From: Paraconiothyrium sp. Pb-2020
Lineage: Eukaryota; Ascomycota; Dothideomycetes; Pleosporales; Didymosphaeriaceae
Direction of reading: 5' to 3'
Assembly (NCBI GenBank): GCA_022419385.1
Contig: JAJUBI010000006.1
Coordinates: 3,596,001 to 3,660,000 of the forward strand
Length of the DNA stretch: 64,000 nucleotides
The position numbers were made by a program, and so were the translations under genes. This document shows positions 47,909-59,039 of this stretch, one piece after another (the stretch's first letter is position 1; each line of letters opens with the position of its first letter). The notes below the pieces were generated by a model, which worked only from the letters and a program-made list of their open reading frames with translations, was not told where the DNA came from and did not search any database.

Positions 47909-49330
47909 ATCCTGCTATCAGAGTAGGAATCTGATCGTAAAGGTCGCTTGGCGTATTGGCGTAGTTGGGAGATGGTTGTTGATGGGCGGGTTGGTTCAGG
48001 TTTCGAGTGGGCAAGCCAAACCCTGTTGAAACTAAGGCACGCATGACATCATTGTTGACACCTCGCCAGCTGCATGTCTGGCAGTGGTCATCCAGTAGTA
48101 TTCTTTAACTATGCGCATTTTCGCATCAATAATCTTGCTTTGCTACGTGGGTGTAGTATTGGTATAGTCGTCGGCTGCCTACACTCACGCTACCCTCAAC
48201 TTATTTTCCTCTATATCCTCCAGAACCCTAGCCACCGACTCCGTACACAATCAGCTTGTCGTTGATGATGCTGGGTATCTCTCTCATGTCAGCGCAGCCA
48301 AGACGACCAGCTGCGTCGCAAGACACATCCACATGACTACCACAGCCGTATCGGAGGTTTTAGGCTTTTGAATTCTCGTCCCTTCAGCCGACTATATAGC
48401 ACGAGCACGATGGGCATGCTTGTCGCGTTACAAGCGAATCGTGCATATGAAACTGGGTTGTCCAAGTTTCTCCCCGAAGTGTTAGTGCGTATGCCTGGAC
48501 TGCAACTTCATCCAGACTTGGGAACGTAAGAATTGCTCTTCCGGATTCTTCGACAAGACACATTGCACTTCGTAAGGGCTGACCCCTTGGTTTTTGAATG
48601 ATGGTCCGACAAGTGGTCTTCATGTTTAGCGTCTAGCCGAGGTCCTGACGAACGGTGTGGATTTGACATCGTTATTGGAGTCACGATCACGGATGCATCT
48701 GTGGTCAGTGTGCCGAGAATACTCGATGATTGTTCGAATTCGCCATGTTGCACGGCGCCTTGCGCGACATACTATGACCATGTGCAGGCCACCAAGAGGG
48801 CAATTTCTTACTGTAAATACTCTAATCCTCACCTCCTCAGCTGTCCAAGGGTAAGACGAAATGTTCCAGGTGCGCTTGACCGAATGACCTTTTACTTGTG
48901 TAGATTAGGCTACTGTCCGATCCAGCAATGGGAGGGGGTGCAGTAAGTGTTGAGTTCCATGGTAACTTCTCCCGAATACCATGATAGGACGGGAGATGAG
49001 CGACAACTACATGTTAGCAGTTCGGCGTCGGAATGTGGGCTGGAAGAGGCTTTATTTCGTTCCAAGTGTCTGCAAAAGGCTCCTTCATGATACGCCGGGT
49101 TACCATGTTGTGATGGTAGAGCTGCCTCGAGGTTCCTCGAAGTTGAGGAGGTCCCGCAGCGGCCCTCATTTTAGCGCCTTGGCAGACGAACAACGCGGGG
49201 CGATTCGCACAAGACTCATCGATAGATTTCGTCCTCCACGCGCGCCACCTTTCCCACCCCGCAGACGCCGTTACGACTCGCCCTACACCGAATATTCACA
49301 AGCCTCCGTTATCCGGAGCCAGTCGCAAAC
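47909..49330. other. Intergenic, promoter of eIF2-alpha
   Basis: About 1.4 kb between divergent genes. Short frames only; no motif. Confidence 0.55.
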
Positions 49331-50407
49331 ATGTCTCTCACAAATTGCCGGTTTTATGAGGAGAAGTACCCTGAGGTGGAGAGCTTCGTCATGGTGAACG
49401 TGAAGCAGATTGCGGAAATGGGTGCCTACGTCAAGCTGCTCGAGTACGGTGAGTAGAAAAGAAGGTGTACTGCAAGCCAGTCCTAATATTGGCAGACAAC
49501 ATCGACGGCATGATCCTACTCTCCGAACTTTCGCGACGACGTATCCGTTCGATCCAGAAGCTCATTCGCGTTGGCCGTAACGAAGTCGTGGTCGTGCTGC
49601 GTGTGGACAAGGACAAGGGATATATCGATCTGTCGAAGCGACGTGTGTCGCCCGAGGACATCATCAAGTGCGAGGAGCGGTACAATAAATCAAAGATGGT
49701 GCATTCCATCATGCGCCATGTCGCCGAGAAGACAAACACCCCCATCCAGGAGCTATACGAGAACATTGGCTGGCGCTGAACAAGAAGTACGGACACTCGA
49801 TTGACGCTTTCAAGCTCTCCATACCAATCCCGAAGTGGGAACGATGTCACCTTCCCGAACGACGTGATCAAGGACGAGTTGCAGACATACATCAGCAAGA
49901 GGCTCACACCGCAGCCTACCAAGGTGCGGTCGGATATTGAGGGTATGGCTTCGCAACACCCTTCCGCGGTACAGAACTAATGATTATAGTGACCTGCTTC
50001 GGATATGAGGGCATTGACGCCGTCAAAGAGGCTCTGCGCACCGCTGAGGCCAAGAACACACAAGACACACAGGTTAAGGTGAAGCTGGTATCACCGCCGC
50101 TATATGGTAGGACTGCGCCTCGCTCCAAGCACACTACGCATCGCTAATATTAGCAGTCCTTACATCACAATGCCTCGACAAGAACGTCGGTATCCAAGTC
50201 CTTGAGCAAGCAATTGAGGACATCAAGGCGAGCATATCGAAAGCAGGCGGCGACTGCACAGTCAAGATGGCACCGAAGGCCGTCACGGAGAACGACGACG
50301 CGGAGCTCGCAGCACTCATGGAGAAGAGAGAACGCGAGAACCAAGAGGTCAGCGGCGACGAAGACGAGAGCACGAGCGACGAGGGCGGTGTTGCCGAGGC
50401 GGACTAA
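49331..50407 (+). CDS. SUI2: Translation initiation factor eIF2 alpha subunit, frame interrupted in this sequence
   Basis: Four exons (49331-49448, 49496-49942, 49990-50106, 50157-50407). The S1 domain carries VKLLEYDNIDGMILLSELSR followed by RRIRS, which contains the regulatory phosphorylation site equivalent to Ser51. The C-terminus is acidic (GDEDESTSDEGGVAEAD). Within exon 2 the frame breaks at about 49774-49779 (NIGWR then stop), and two further single-base losses are needed near 49823 and 49836 to recover LNKKYGHSIDAFKLSI and VTFPNDVI. Together three missing bases restore a 311-residue protein of normal length. eIF2-alpha carries initiator tRNA to the ribosome with eIF2-beta/gamma and is essential, so sequence errors are more likely than true loss, unless another copy exists. 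Confidence 0.85.
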
Positions 50408-50928
50408 GCGGTGGTTGCTGGCTCGGAACGGTCGTCAAAAGTGAGCATCTGGCGTTCAGTAGAGGTTTTGGACAAGGCGTCGTGGCTGGCCTCAGCGTAA
50501 AATGTGTACGCTATCATGCATCTGCTCGTTGGGATATCAAGCGCACCGAAAAGGTGTTGCAACTTGTATGTGTTTCTTACAATAACAGTCCTCGAACATT
50601 TCCTCTGATTGGCGCATATGGGGGAAAGAGACGAAAAGGAAACATTCGTGAAGGTGCACGTCCATGCGATACGTGAGCTTGGGCCAGTGGGGTCGATCGC
50701 GATATGACGAACACTCAAGCTTGCTTTGGAGCTCCGCTACCAGGCCTAGCGCAGCCAAGTTTCGCAACAAAAAGGTCAACCTCCTCACCAATTCTATAAC
50801 CTGTGCCGATCTCTCTCCTCAACCTTTGTAGTAGACCTTTCGCCTAATTAATTACCGTTGCACTGCGACCGCCTTTCTCGACACCTGCTACTCCACCTAG
50901 CGGAGCTTGAACGAAGTTCCCCGCCGCC
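50408..50928. other. Intergenic, promoter of the TRP channel gene
   Basis: About 520 bp. The sequence before 50929 ends ccccgccgccATGG, a strong initiation context. No other feature. Confidence 0.6.
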
Positions 50929-53062
50929 ATGGTACGATGGGGCAAGCTCTTCGATTCAGACGGCCATGATAGACGACATCGCCTCCAGGATGAAATGCGA
51001 TCGTGTTAGTTGTTTCTTTTTCCGAATCGTGATTGAGTACGCGTTCTAACAGCTCTCAGTGCTGCCGACGCGTCGCGAACGTCCTCCGCCGCCGCCGGTA
51101 CCCCCCAAGGAGGTTACTAAGGTCGCACTCCGCCTCAAGCACCAGATCGAGCAAGTGATACCGTGTGAGCTAGAGCAAGAGCTGGTCATAAAACCGCACA
51201 GCCACATAATAACTCCAAGCGTCGTCGCGACCGCAAAGGAGGCTGGTGGGGAACAATACGCCGCGTGCGTGGTATACTGTCTGTTGGTGGTCAAGAAATG
51301 GTTCAAGAGACAGGCACTGGCTGAACTATGGGATGCCGATCTGCACGAGGTTCGCGCTGTAGCTGCTGAGAAGCTCGCCAAGATCATCATTGAGGACGAG
51401 GAAGACCAAAACTATCTCATGGAGCACATTCTGCTGAAGAGATATTCTGTCTTTGTCAACGGTGAACCTACGGTGCCTGCCAATGCTATCGAGCGCGCTG
51501 TCGATCTACACGCTTTGACCGTCATTGGATCTTCCGGCTATCAGAAGTGCATACATCATCTGTGGAAGGGCTGGTTAGTGCAGGATGACGAGGACCCTAG
51601 TCGTTTCGTGCACTTTGAAAACAAGACCAACACGTCTTACTGGGCGCACTTTGATCCCGACCGCATGCGGGTACCGCGGTACCAGAATGCTGTCCAGATC
51701 GCTGTCTCCGTCATCTTCCTTGCTCTCTATACGGGGGCCATCAACACAATTAACCCGTCGGGTGACCTCGACGTTGTAGAGATCCTGCTGTACATTTTCA
51801 CACTTGGCTTCATGTGCGACGAGACGTCCAAGCTATGGAAAGTAGGCCGCTACTACATTGGTTTCTGGAATGTCTTCAACACCACTTTGTATGCCCTACT
51901 CGCGACTTCCTTCGTCCTACGCATGATTGCCTACGGACAAGGAGACGACAAAGAGAAACGAGGACACTTCAACGAACTAAGCTACGACTTCCTCGCGTTC
52001 GGTGCACCCATGTTCTGGATGCGTCTCTTACTCTACCTGGACACCTTCCGCTTCTTTGGCGCCATGCTCGTCGTCCTGAAAGTCATGATGCGCGAGTCCC
52101 TCATCTTCTTCGCACTCTTGCTGGTCGTCATAATCGGCTTCCTCCAAGCCTTCATCGGCCTTGACCTTACAGACAACTCCCTGCAGGACTCCGGCTTTGT
52201 CATCCAAGCCATGCTCAACGCCATCATGCAGAGCCCCGAATTCGACGGCTTCGAGCGCTTCGCACACCCCTTCGGCCTTATTCTGTACTATATCTTCACG
52301 TTCGTCGTCATGGTAATTCTGCTCAACATCCTCATCGCGCTGTACAACTCCGCCTACGAGGACATCACCGAGAACGCCATCGACGAGTACATGGCGCTCT
52401 TCTCCCAAAAGACCATGCAATTCGTGCGCGCGCCGGACGAGAACGTCTTCATTGCCCCTTTCAACCTTATCGAGATGTTCTGCCTCATTCTGCCGTTTGA
52501 ATGGTGGCTACCCCAAGATACCTACAACCGCCTGAACGACTACGTCATGGGATTCATCTATAGCCCGCTGCTGATCGTAACCTCCTGGATGGAGACGAGG
52601 CAAGCGCACAGCGTGCGCGTAAACAGGAAGCGCGGCGAGGATGACGACGATGTTGTGCAGGAGTGGGAGCAGGTCATGGGCGAGTGCGACTTTGAAGCTG
52701 ATGGGTGGGACAAGAAGGTGCAGCAGACGAAACCGAATGTGGAGCTTGACACCGCGGTGCTTGAAGTGAGGAAGCTGCAAGAGGAAGTTTCGGAGCTGAA
52801 GGAGATCTTGCTGGAGTTGAGGGATAAGGCGAATTGGGGAAGCGATACACTGAAGGAGAGTAAGATTGAGGACACGGGCGAGAGCAGTGATAGTGTCGCG
52901 AGGGAGGAGTAAGTGTGTAGTCCTGTGTGATTTGAGCGTGCTGAGTTGATATTGACTTGGACTAGAAGGAACGCGAGGTTAGCGCGTATGGTGGATGAGA
53001 CTACGAAGACGGACGACGGGACCGTCAAGACAGCTGATGGGAGCGATTGGCACTCTGATTGA
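50929..53062 (+). CDS. YVC1: Vacuolar TRP cation channel, Yvc1/TRPY1 type
   Basis: Three exons (50929-51004, 51060-52908, 52966-53062) give 673 residues. The first join uses donor gttagt and gives MRSLLPTRRERPPPPPVPPK. The last join uses gtaagt just before an apparent stop and replaces it with RNARLARMVDETTKTDDG and GSDWHSD. A cytosolic N-terminal domain (about 30-230) is followed by hydrophobic segments at about 235-460, ending with the pore region and last helix ILYYIFTFVVMVILLNILIA. After the membrane part come the FNLIEMFCLILPFEWWLP block, an acidic patch (GEDDDD) that in yeast binds Ca2+, and a C-terminal coiled coil. Releases Ca2+ from the vacuole. Confidence 0.93.
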
Positions 53063-53400
53063 TTGGTTGATCAGCATAGCGCTGCTGGTATGTTTCAATA
53101 GCTTCGAAACTTGGGCCCGGACCTGTGATATTGTACCTAGTGTAAAGCGTTCCAATTGTTTATAATGTTGAAATGATATGATAGGTACATGCATGTTACA
53201 TGCATTGAATCTTACAGAACCAGACAATACTAAGCTTCTGAGTTTACCAACTGACTTAGTTGTCCCGTGTCTGACTACGACTGAAATTCCAAAACCAAAC
53301 GCGAGCCCCTGGTCTATCTGCTAGCTAGCGTGAAGAATGTCGATGGACGCGACCCGCGCCTGCACCCGCCGCTTGAACTTTCTCAGCACATGCATCACAA
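53063..53400. other. Intergenic, 3' flanks of two convergent genes
   Basis: About 340 bp between the stops of the channel and MutY genes. Nothing recognised. Confidence 0.6.
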
Positions 53401-55313
53401 TCACTCAAACGCTTTTGTCGTTTTCTTCTTCAGCGAATCCCAACACCGCCGCATCCCTGTGGACAGCGTCTCACCCTCCATCTTCCCAGTCTCCACCCAC
53501 TTCCGCCCCGGCGTCTCCTCAAGCAACTTCCCAGCTATCTCAAACTTAAGGTGAACCACGTGCATCGTCAGCTTCAAGTGCGTGAACACGTGCACCAACG
53601 ACCCGAGTTCCTGCAGGTGCACCAAAATCCTTCCATCCACACCCAGGTCAAGACTTTCGACGTATGCTTGCGCAGCAGCTTTGCGTGTCGCGGCAGTGTG
53701 TACCGTATCCGTATCCGGTAGTGTTTGCTGTGGGAACTGCCAGAGTGAAGCGAGAAGGCCTTCTCACTCTGTTAGCATCATATGTCGAGGAACGGGGATA
53801 GTAAGCAAACCTTTCGCCGGCCGTTGCTCAATGAACCATTTACTCGGTCCATCTTCCTCCGCGGCTTCGATTACGCAGACTACGGCGTCTTCTTCGGGGA
53901 CAGCCTTTTTGGGCATCTTTTTGGGAAAGAGTGAGCAGTATGTCGCTATTGCTTTTGTTTGTGCTGGTGTCGCTGTTAGAGCTTTCCTCTTCGTAGACGG
54001 AGGAGGGGTGGATGTGGAAGTGGCAGGCGTGGGTGTTGTGGGTTTCGGCTTCGGAGCACGCAAGGTGAAGTAGTTGGATAGAGTATTTGACTGTTTCTGT
54101 TCCGGTTTCTGTCTTTTAGCCGGCTTTACAGGGACATCATCTTCGTCCTCGTCATGTTCTTCGGGAGCTGTGGCTAAGTCCTCGGTGTCTAGTTGCTGGC
54201 ACAACGTACATGCGTCTTCGATATCCGGCACTTCAGTAGCTGCCGCTTTCTTGATTGAAAGAGTTTCTCCCTCAGCATACACCCTACAAGTTCTGCGAAT
54301 AGGACACTCTTCACATTTCGGTCTTGGAGTGCAGATAGTCGAGCCGAGTTCCATGAGTGCTTGGTTCCACTGTCCGGGGATTTCACTTCGCCCTTTCTCG
54401 GGATGTCCAGCTACGTTTTTGATCAACTGATCTGCTACCTCCCAGAATGCATCCGTGCTCTTCTTGTCTTTTGCATCAACATATAAGCCAAGCTGTCGAC
54501 TTAGGACCCTAGCCACGTTCCCGTCAAGTACGGGTTCCGCTTCCCCAAACGCGATGCTCGAGACGGCGCCAGCTGTGTACCTGCCGATACCCGGGATCTT
54601 TTGCAAGTCTACAACACCACTAGGGATCTTGCATGATTGTGAGGGTTTCATGGAGACCACGGCTTTGGCACCTTCGTGGAGACGCGTTGCGCGTGAATAG
54701 TAGCCTAGGCCTTTCCAGACGGAGAGGACGTCGTCGTGTGAGGCTTGTGCAAGTGAGTCGACGGTTGGCCATTTTGATATCCAGTTGTTGAAGTATGGTA
54801 TTACAGTTGACACACGGGTCTGTTGCAACACTGCGGAGCCTTAGTATACTGTGCGCATGACCCACCTGGGCAACGATTGTTCACGTGACCACGCGTCATC
54901 GTGTTCATTTGCATTCGCGTTTGGTACGTGTAAAAGACGCGGAGTAATAGCCAATTGTGCGCTTCCTAGATGGGACCGAACTTACTAACTTCACTAACCC
55001 ACACCTCATACGCGCGCTTCTCCAACAGCGCTCCAAAGTCTTCTTCCATACCCTCGCACTCCGCAGGATCCAGCCATCTCTTGCGCCAAGGCATGTTCCT
55101 CGCTTCCTCAATACCCTCAAACCATCCTAATAACTCTTTACTTGCAGTTGAATCATCTAGAATGAGCGGGTAGTGGTACGCAGAAGAATGGGCGCGTGTG
55201 GGGGGCACCGCTATTGATTGCGGTGATGTGGGCTTTGTAAAAGCAGGTGATAGCGCAGCATTGGATTTGGCTTTGGGTTTCGCACGCGTCGTTAATGCCT
55301 TTCCTTTCGACAT
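53401..55313 (-). CDS. A/G-specific adenine DNA glycosylase (MutY/MUTYH)
   Basis: Three exons (55313-54986, 54830-53811, 53759-53401) give 568 residues. Exon 1 carries the N-terminal MPWRKRWL and ends YEVWVSEV; the join (donor gtaagt, 155-nt intron) gives SEVMLQQTRV with the catalytic Glu (about 108). Then the helix-hairpin-helix LQKIPGIGRYTAGAVSSIAF and PVLDGNVARV with the catalytic Asp (about 212). The iron-sulphur Cys are at about 276, 282, 285 and 291 (CTPRPKCEECPIRRTC), spacing 5-2-5, where bacterial and human MutY have 6-2-5. The second join gives KGLLASLWQFPQ at the start of the NUDIX-like domain that recognises 8-oxoG. It removes adenine mispaired with 8-oxoguanine. The region about 300-400 is a divergent linker. 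Confidence 0.93.
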
Positions 55314-55868
55314 GCTGCGCTGGCTAGTCTTCAGCTTCGATATGGTGGATTGGTACGATGCAGACAAGGTGTGCTGCGCAGGTCGCGTTCATCTGTCTTT
55401 CGTCGCGCTAACCTTGTTCGGAAAGACTCGACCGCGAGATCGATCAGGGGCCTACCCGGTATGTTTAGTGGTTCATTACAATTACTGTGTCGCAAGTCTA
55501 CGTGTTTTGGAAGAGGTTCAAGAACAGCATGATTATGAAGGGAGATGCCGCACCAATCGCGAGACCACGATACCGTCACTGCCTGCTAGCATAATCGAGG
55601 CTAGAGTCCGGTCCTGACATTGCGGTCTTGCAAAATTGGGGATTGCCCGCAAATGCGTTCTCTCAATAACAAAGATTATCATTCATAAGGCAACGACATG
55701 TTGCCTATGGCTTTTACCTTAGCGCAGAAAGCGGCGTAGTCGCTTACAACGTCCATAACATCGCTCGCTCTCTGAATATCCAACATCCCGCCCTTTAACA
55801 CAATTTTCTTCAATAATATAAAAACGATCAAAACTTAAAAGGGCCGCATCAATTCATATCCAGAGAGC
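55314..55868. other. Intergenic, promoter of MutY and ankyrin-like genes
   Basis: About 555 bp between divergent genes. A + frame at 55198-55617 overlaps MutY coding sequence and is not supported. Confidence 0.6.
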
Positions 55869-56327
55869 ATGTCACAAGCGTCGCAGCTTCCACCAACAGA
55901 TGATTCGACTCAAACCGGTCAATCCCCACAAAGATCACCCTTGATTACGGAATCAATATCCAACCACAGCGTCGCAACAATGTTGTCCGCAATGCGCACT
56001 GCTATAGAAAATGGTGCGGACGTCAACCAGGTCGACACCGAGCCTTTCCTTGGTCACAACGAAGGACGTCCTCTTGACGCTTGTCTCAGACAAGTCCATA
56101 TGCCAGGCCGAACGAATATAATCGAGAACCTCCCAGTCATTGAACTGCTCTTAGAACATGGCACTGATCCCCGACTCTACTCGAGGCAAGTTGGAACTGT
56201 GCCGATAAGGCCTGCAAGGAGATATTCAGAGGAGGAGGAAGAAAGTGAAGAAGCCAAGGCCTTTTGGAGACATCTTTTGAAGTTGTTTGAGGAAGCCATC
56301 ATAAGGCTGGACGCAAAGAAGAAGTAA
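55869..56327 (+). CDS. Small ankyrin-repeat-like protein
   Basis: Single exon of 152 residues. Ankyrin-like pieces: AIENGADVNQVDTEP, RPLDACLRQV and VIELLLEHGTDPRL, enough for about two repeats. The N-terminus is Ser/Gln/Pro-rich and the C-terminus ends in an acidic then basic helix (EEEEESEEAKAFWRH to RLDAKKK). Likely cytosolic. It converges on the decayed HET-NACHT-ankyrin gene, but orientation and sequence do not make it a piece of that gene. Function unknown. Confidence 0.65.
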   Translation: MSQASQLPPTDDSTQTGQSPQRSPLITESISNHSVATMLSAMRTAIENGADVNQVDTEPFLGHNEGRPLDACLRQVHMPGRTNIIENLPVIELLLEHGTDPRLYSRQVGTVPIRPARRYSEEEEESEEAKAFWRHLLKLFEEAIIRLDAKKK

Positions 56328-56486
56328 GAGGCGGCTAGAGCGAATAGCGGCGCAGAAGACGAGAAATGAAAGTCGCTAATGTGTTCGAGCCGTTACCTCT
56401 CTTGACGTTGAGGAAGTGCGGTGCCTGCCACTCCCGATGCGCGGACACTCGTGACCTTGTTTAAAAGCCGCTCAGGGTGCATCATC

Positions 56487-58746
56487 CTAACGCTCACCGT
56501 GCGCATCCACGTCGGCGCCCTTGTCGAGGAGAAGCTTGACCACTGACTCATGGCCTTCAGCCATTGCCGCCTGGAGTGCATTACCATGACGTCCGCCAGT
56601 TGTATTAATGTCAGCACCTTTGCCAAGTAGCAGTTCCACCACATTGCTTAGTCCCAAAAGTGCAGCGTAATAGAGGAGGGTTGCTACCTGATCCATGGTC
56701 TTGGAGAAATCTGGCTCCACCTCAGGCATGTCTGGATCGTACAGCCGAATCCAGGTCAGGTACGCAGGATTCTCGATCGAGAAGAGCTGTATCGCCATTT
56801 GGCTCGTACTATCCATGTGCTCTTCTGCTTCTCGAGCGTGGTACATCCAGAACTCTGCGCAGTACCGTGCGAGCTTGAAGGTTTGGACGACTTCGTAGGA
56901 GCTCGTTTCGGGTAGTTGGAGAAGGTACTTCAGGCAGCCTTTTGCCATGGTGTCATGACACGTATTGCCTCGCAATTTGTCATAAAGATAGTCCCTGATG
57001 GATGGATGTGCTAAAGTGATCATTCTTGGTTCCACAGCAGGGTCACTGATGGTAACAAAGGTCGAACAGATGTTGAGTGGTTCTAACGGGTTTTCCATGA
57101 CTTCATCGTAGTCGAACGCTGGGTCCCGAGCCGCGTCGATAGCGACGACTTCGGCAACCTGTGCTGCAGAGAGCGGACGAGCTGAGAACGTCAACCACTG
57201 AAGGATACGCATCGCATACGTAGGATGTCGTTCTGTTACTTTGAAGAAGATGTGGTCGTATGTTTCAGAGATCGAGCGTGGCATTGTGGTGAGAGACCGA
57301 CGCAACGTCGCTCTATTGTGGCATTTTGCCAAAACATCTAATTGATATGCAGCACATGAGAACCTGCGATGATAATTAGTCTCAAGAGCTCTCCGGTTAA
57401 AAGCGATGTATTACAGTCCATCGGCTCTCTCTACCAGAGTCTCCTCGACCTCTTGCCGCAACTTAGCATCGCTTGCCCACTTGCGGAAGCTCGATTCGCT
57501 AGACAATCTATGGCAAATATACTGGCGGATGTCTTCGTGTTGTCCTCCAATCTCAAGGATTGCGGCATTTTCCTTGTTCGAAAGACTTTCTACTAAATCC
57601 CGAAACTCCATATCGTGCCGGCTTATCATAAGAAGGTGCAAATTTGGAAGTTGCCACATTGTCTCAAGCACACTCAGTAAGTGAGAGCGTTGTAAACATT
57701 CATCTAGACCTTCGATGAGTATGAAGACTTGTGGAAACTCCAGGATCATTTCTTGTAACACCTTCATGAACATACGAAGTGATTCATGAGGCTGAGGCCA
57801 CCCTCTTCTGCGCAAGGCGAGAAGGATGTCGAGGCAAGCTGGTTTCTGAACGCAGTATTTCGAGAGTTGGCTAATCAAAGAGCACAGCATTAGCTCTAGT
57901 CCTTCCGTCCGATTGTTTCTCAAGTTGAAGTAAAAATGTGCACACACTCCGCGAAGGCTATGATCACAGCGCTGCAGCAAATCTTCAAGGACCACAGTAC
58001 TGATTACCGTTTTGCTAGGCCCTGGTTTACCCCATAGCCATAGGACTGAAGCAGGCTTCCTTTTTCAATTGGTATACGCATTGCTCTCGAGAATCCAATG
58101 ATCGGAATCTTGAACACGAGCCTTTAGCGCTTTTGAGGGTATCGCCGAAGGATCAGGTGCCCCGAGCCATTGTCGTAGCCCAGAGAGTGTTTGTTGGAGC
58201 AAAGCACCTGAAGGTCCCTTTATGGCGTGCTAAGACATCTTACGAAACCGCGCCATTGTCTTCGTCTTTCCTTCGCCGTATAGAAGGGGCATGTTAATGT
58301 CAAAGATGCCGAGGAGGCAATATGCCATATCTTCTGCTATTCCGGTCTGGCGTGAAGCTGCCCACGAGAAGCGCTCCTCCATGCTAAAGTTGCTCAATGG
58401 TTGATTACGGAGGGCTGAAATCGGTATTCCGGTGATCTCGTGAAGTTGGACTTCGAGCGAGTGCTTGTTTCCTAGGGGGTCTTTCTCCCTGAAAAAGAAT
58501 TCAACATTGCTTGGGGCGATAAGTTCCTGGAGTGTCCAGCCCCGAGTGAACCATTTGCTTTTCCTGAACGTCAATTGCCCATCTTGATCATAACTGCTAC
58601 CCGAGTCATCTGCGATGCCTGCTTGATTGCTTATCGAAACATCTGCGAGGTATACGTAACATCGCTCGGCGTTCTGGTGCTAGCGAAACATCGAGTTGAT
58701 AGCCTCGGTAAGCTCCGCACTGCTTGATTTGTCGATGCAACACGAA
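56487..58746 (-). pseudogene. Decayed HET-NACHT-ankyrin (STAND/NLR-type) gene
   Basis: Reading down the minus strand in one constant frame: the HET segment SCCIDKSSSAELTEAINSMF, a TAG at 58680-58682 where the family has Trp, CYVYLADVS, KWFTRGWTLQELIAPS and a LLYGEG block, a TAG at 58230-58232, a linker LRQWLGAPDPSAIP, a TGA at 58065-58067, and a P-loop WLWGKPGPSKT (GPSK instead of GxGK). The NACHT region continues (VFILIEGLDEC, LHLLMISRHD), a 51-nt intron (57364-57414) joins ERADGL to FSCAAYQL, then the winged region (ISETYDHIF, LAHPSIRDYLYDKL) and two ankyrin repeats (NVVELLLGKGADINTTGG, SVVKLLLDKGADVDAHG) end at a stop. The HET N-terminus is missing here. Such proteins trigger cell death; this copy cannot be intact. 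Confidence 0.85.
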
Positions 58747-59039
58747 GCAGCAGTGCAAAGTTTGGTGAAGCGACTTCGTCATTCTTGGCCCGAGCTGATG
58801 TGTCAAATATTAAAATCGTTTAAAATTATAACATGATTATTGGTTGTGATGGATAAGCGCCAGATCTCCTATCTGTTTCATCTTCGTCTTGGCCTCTATT
58901 TTAAGACCAAGGTTGGTGACACAAGTAACGGCAGCTGGCCTTTAGAAAGCTCCGCCCCTTCTATTTCAGCCTTTGAAGGACAAGGTTCGTCCTCTACGCT
59001 GTTCCTTGCAGTATATTCAGGACAGATAACGCAGCCGAC

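Noticed and set aside
48981..49397. 138-codon + frame before eIF2-alpha
   Set aside because: Runs in another frame through the eIF2-alpha start and is explained as 5' UTR.
52909..52912. Apparent stop of the TRP channel at 52910-52912
   Set aside because: The taa is part of a gtaagt splice donor; the downstream exon continues with family-like sequence.
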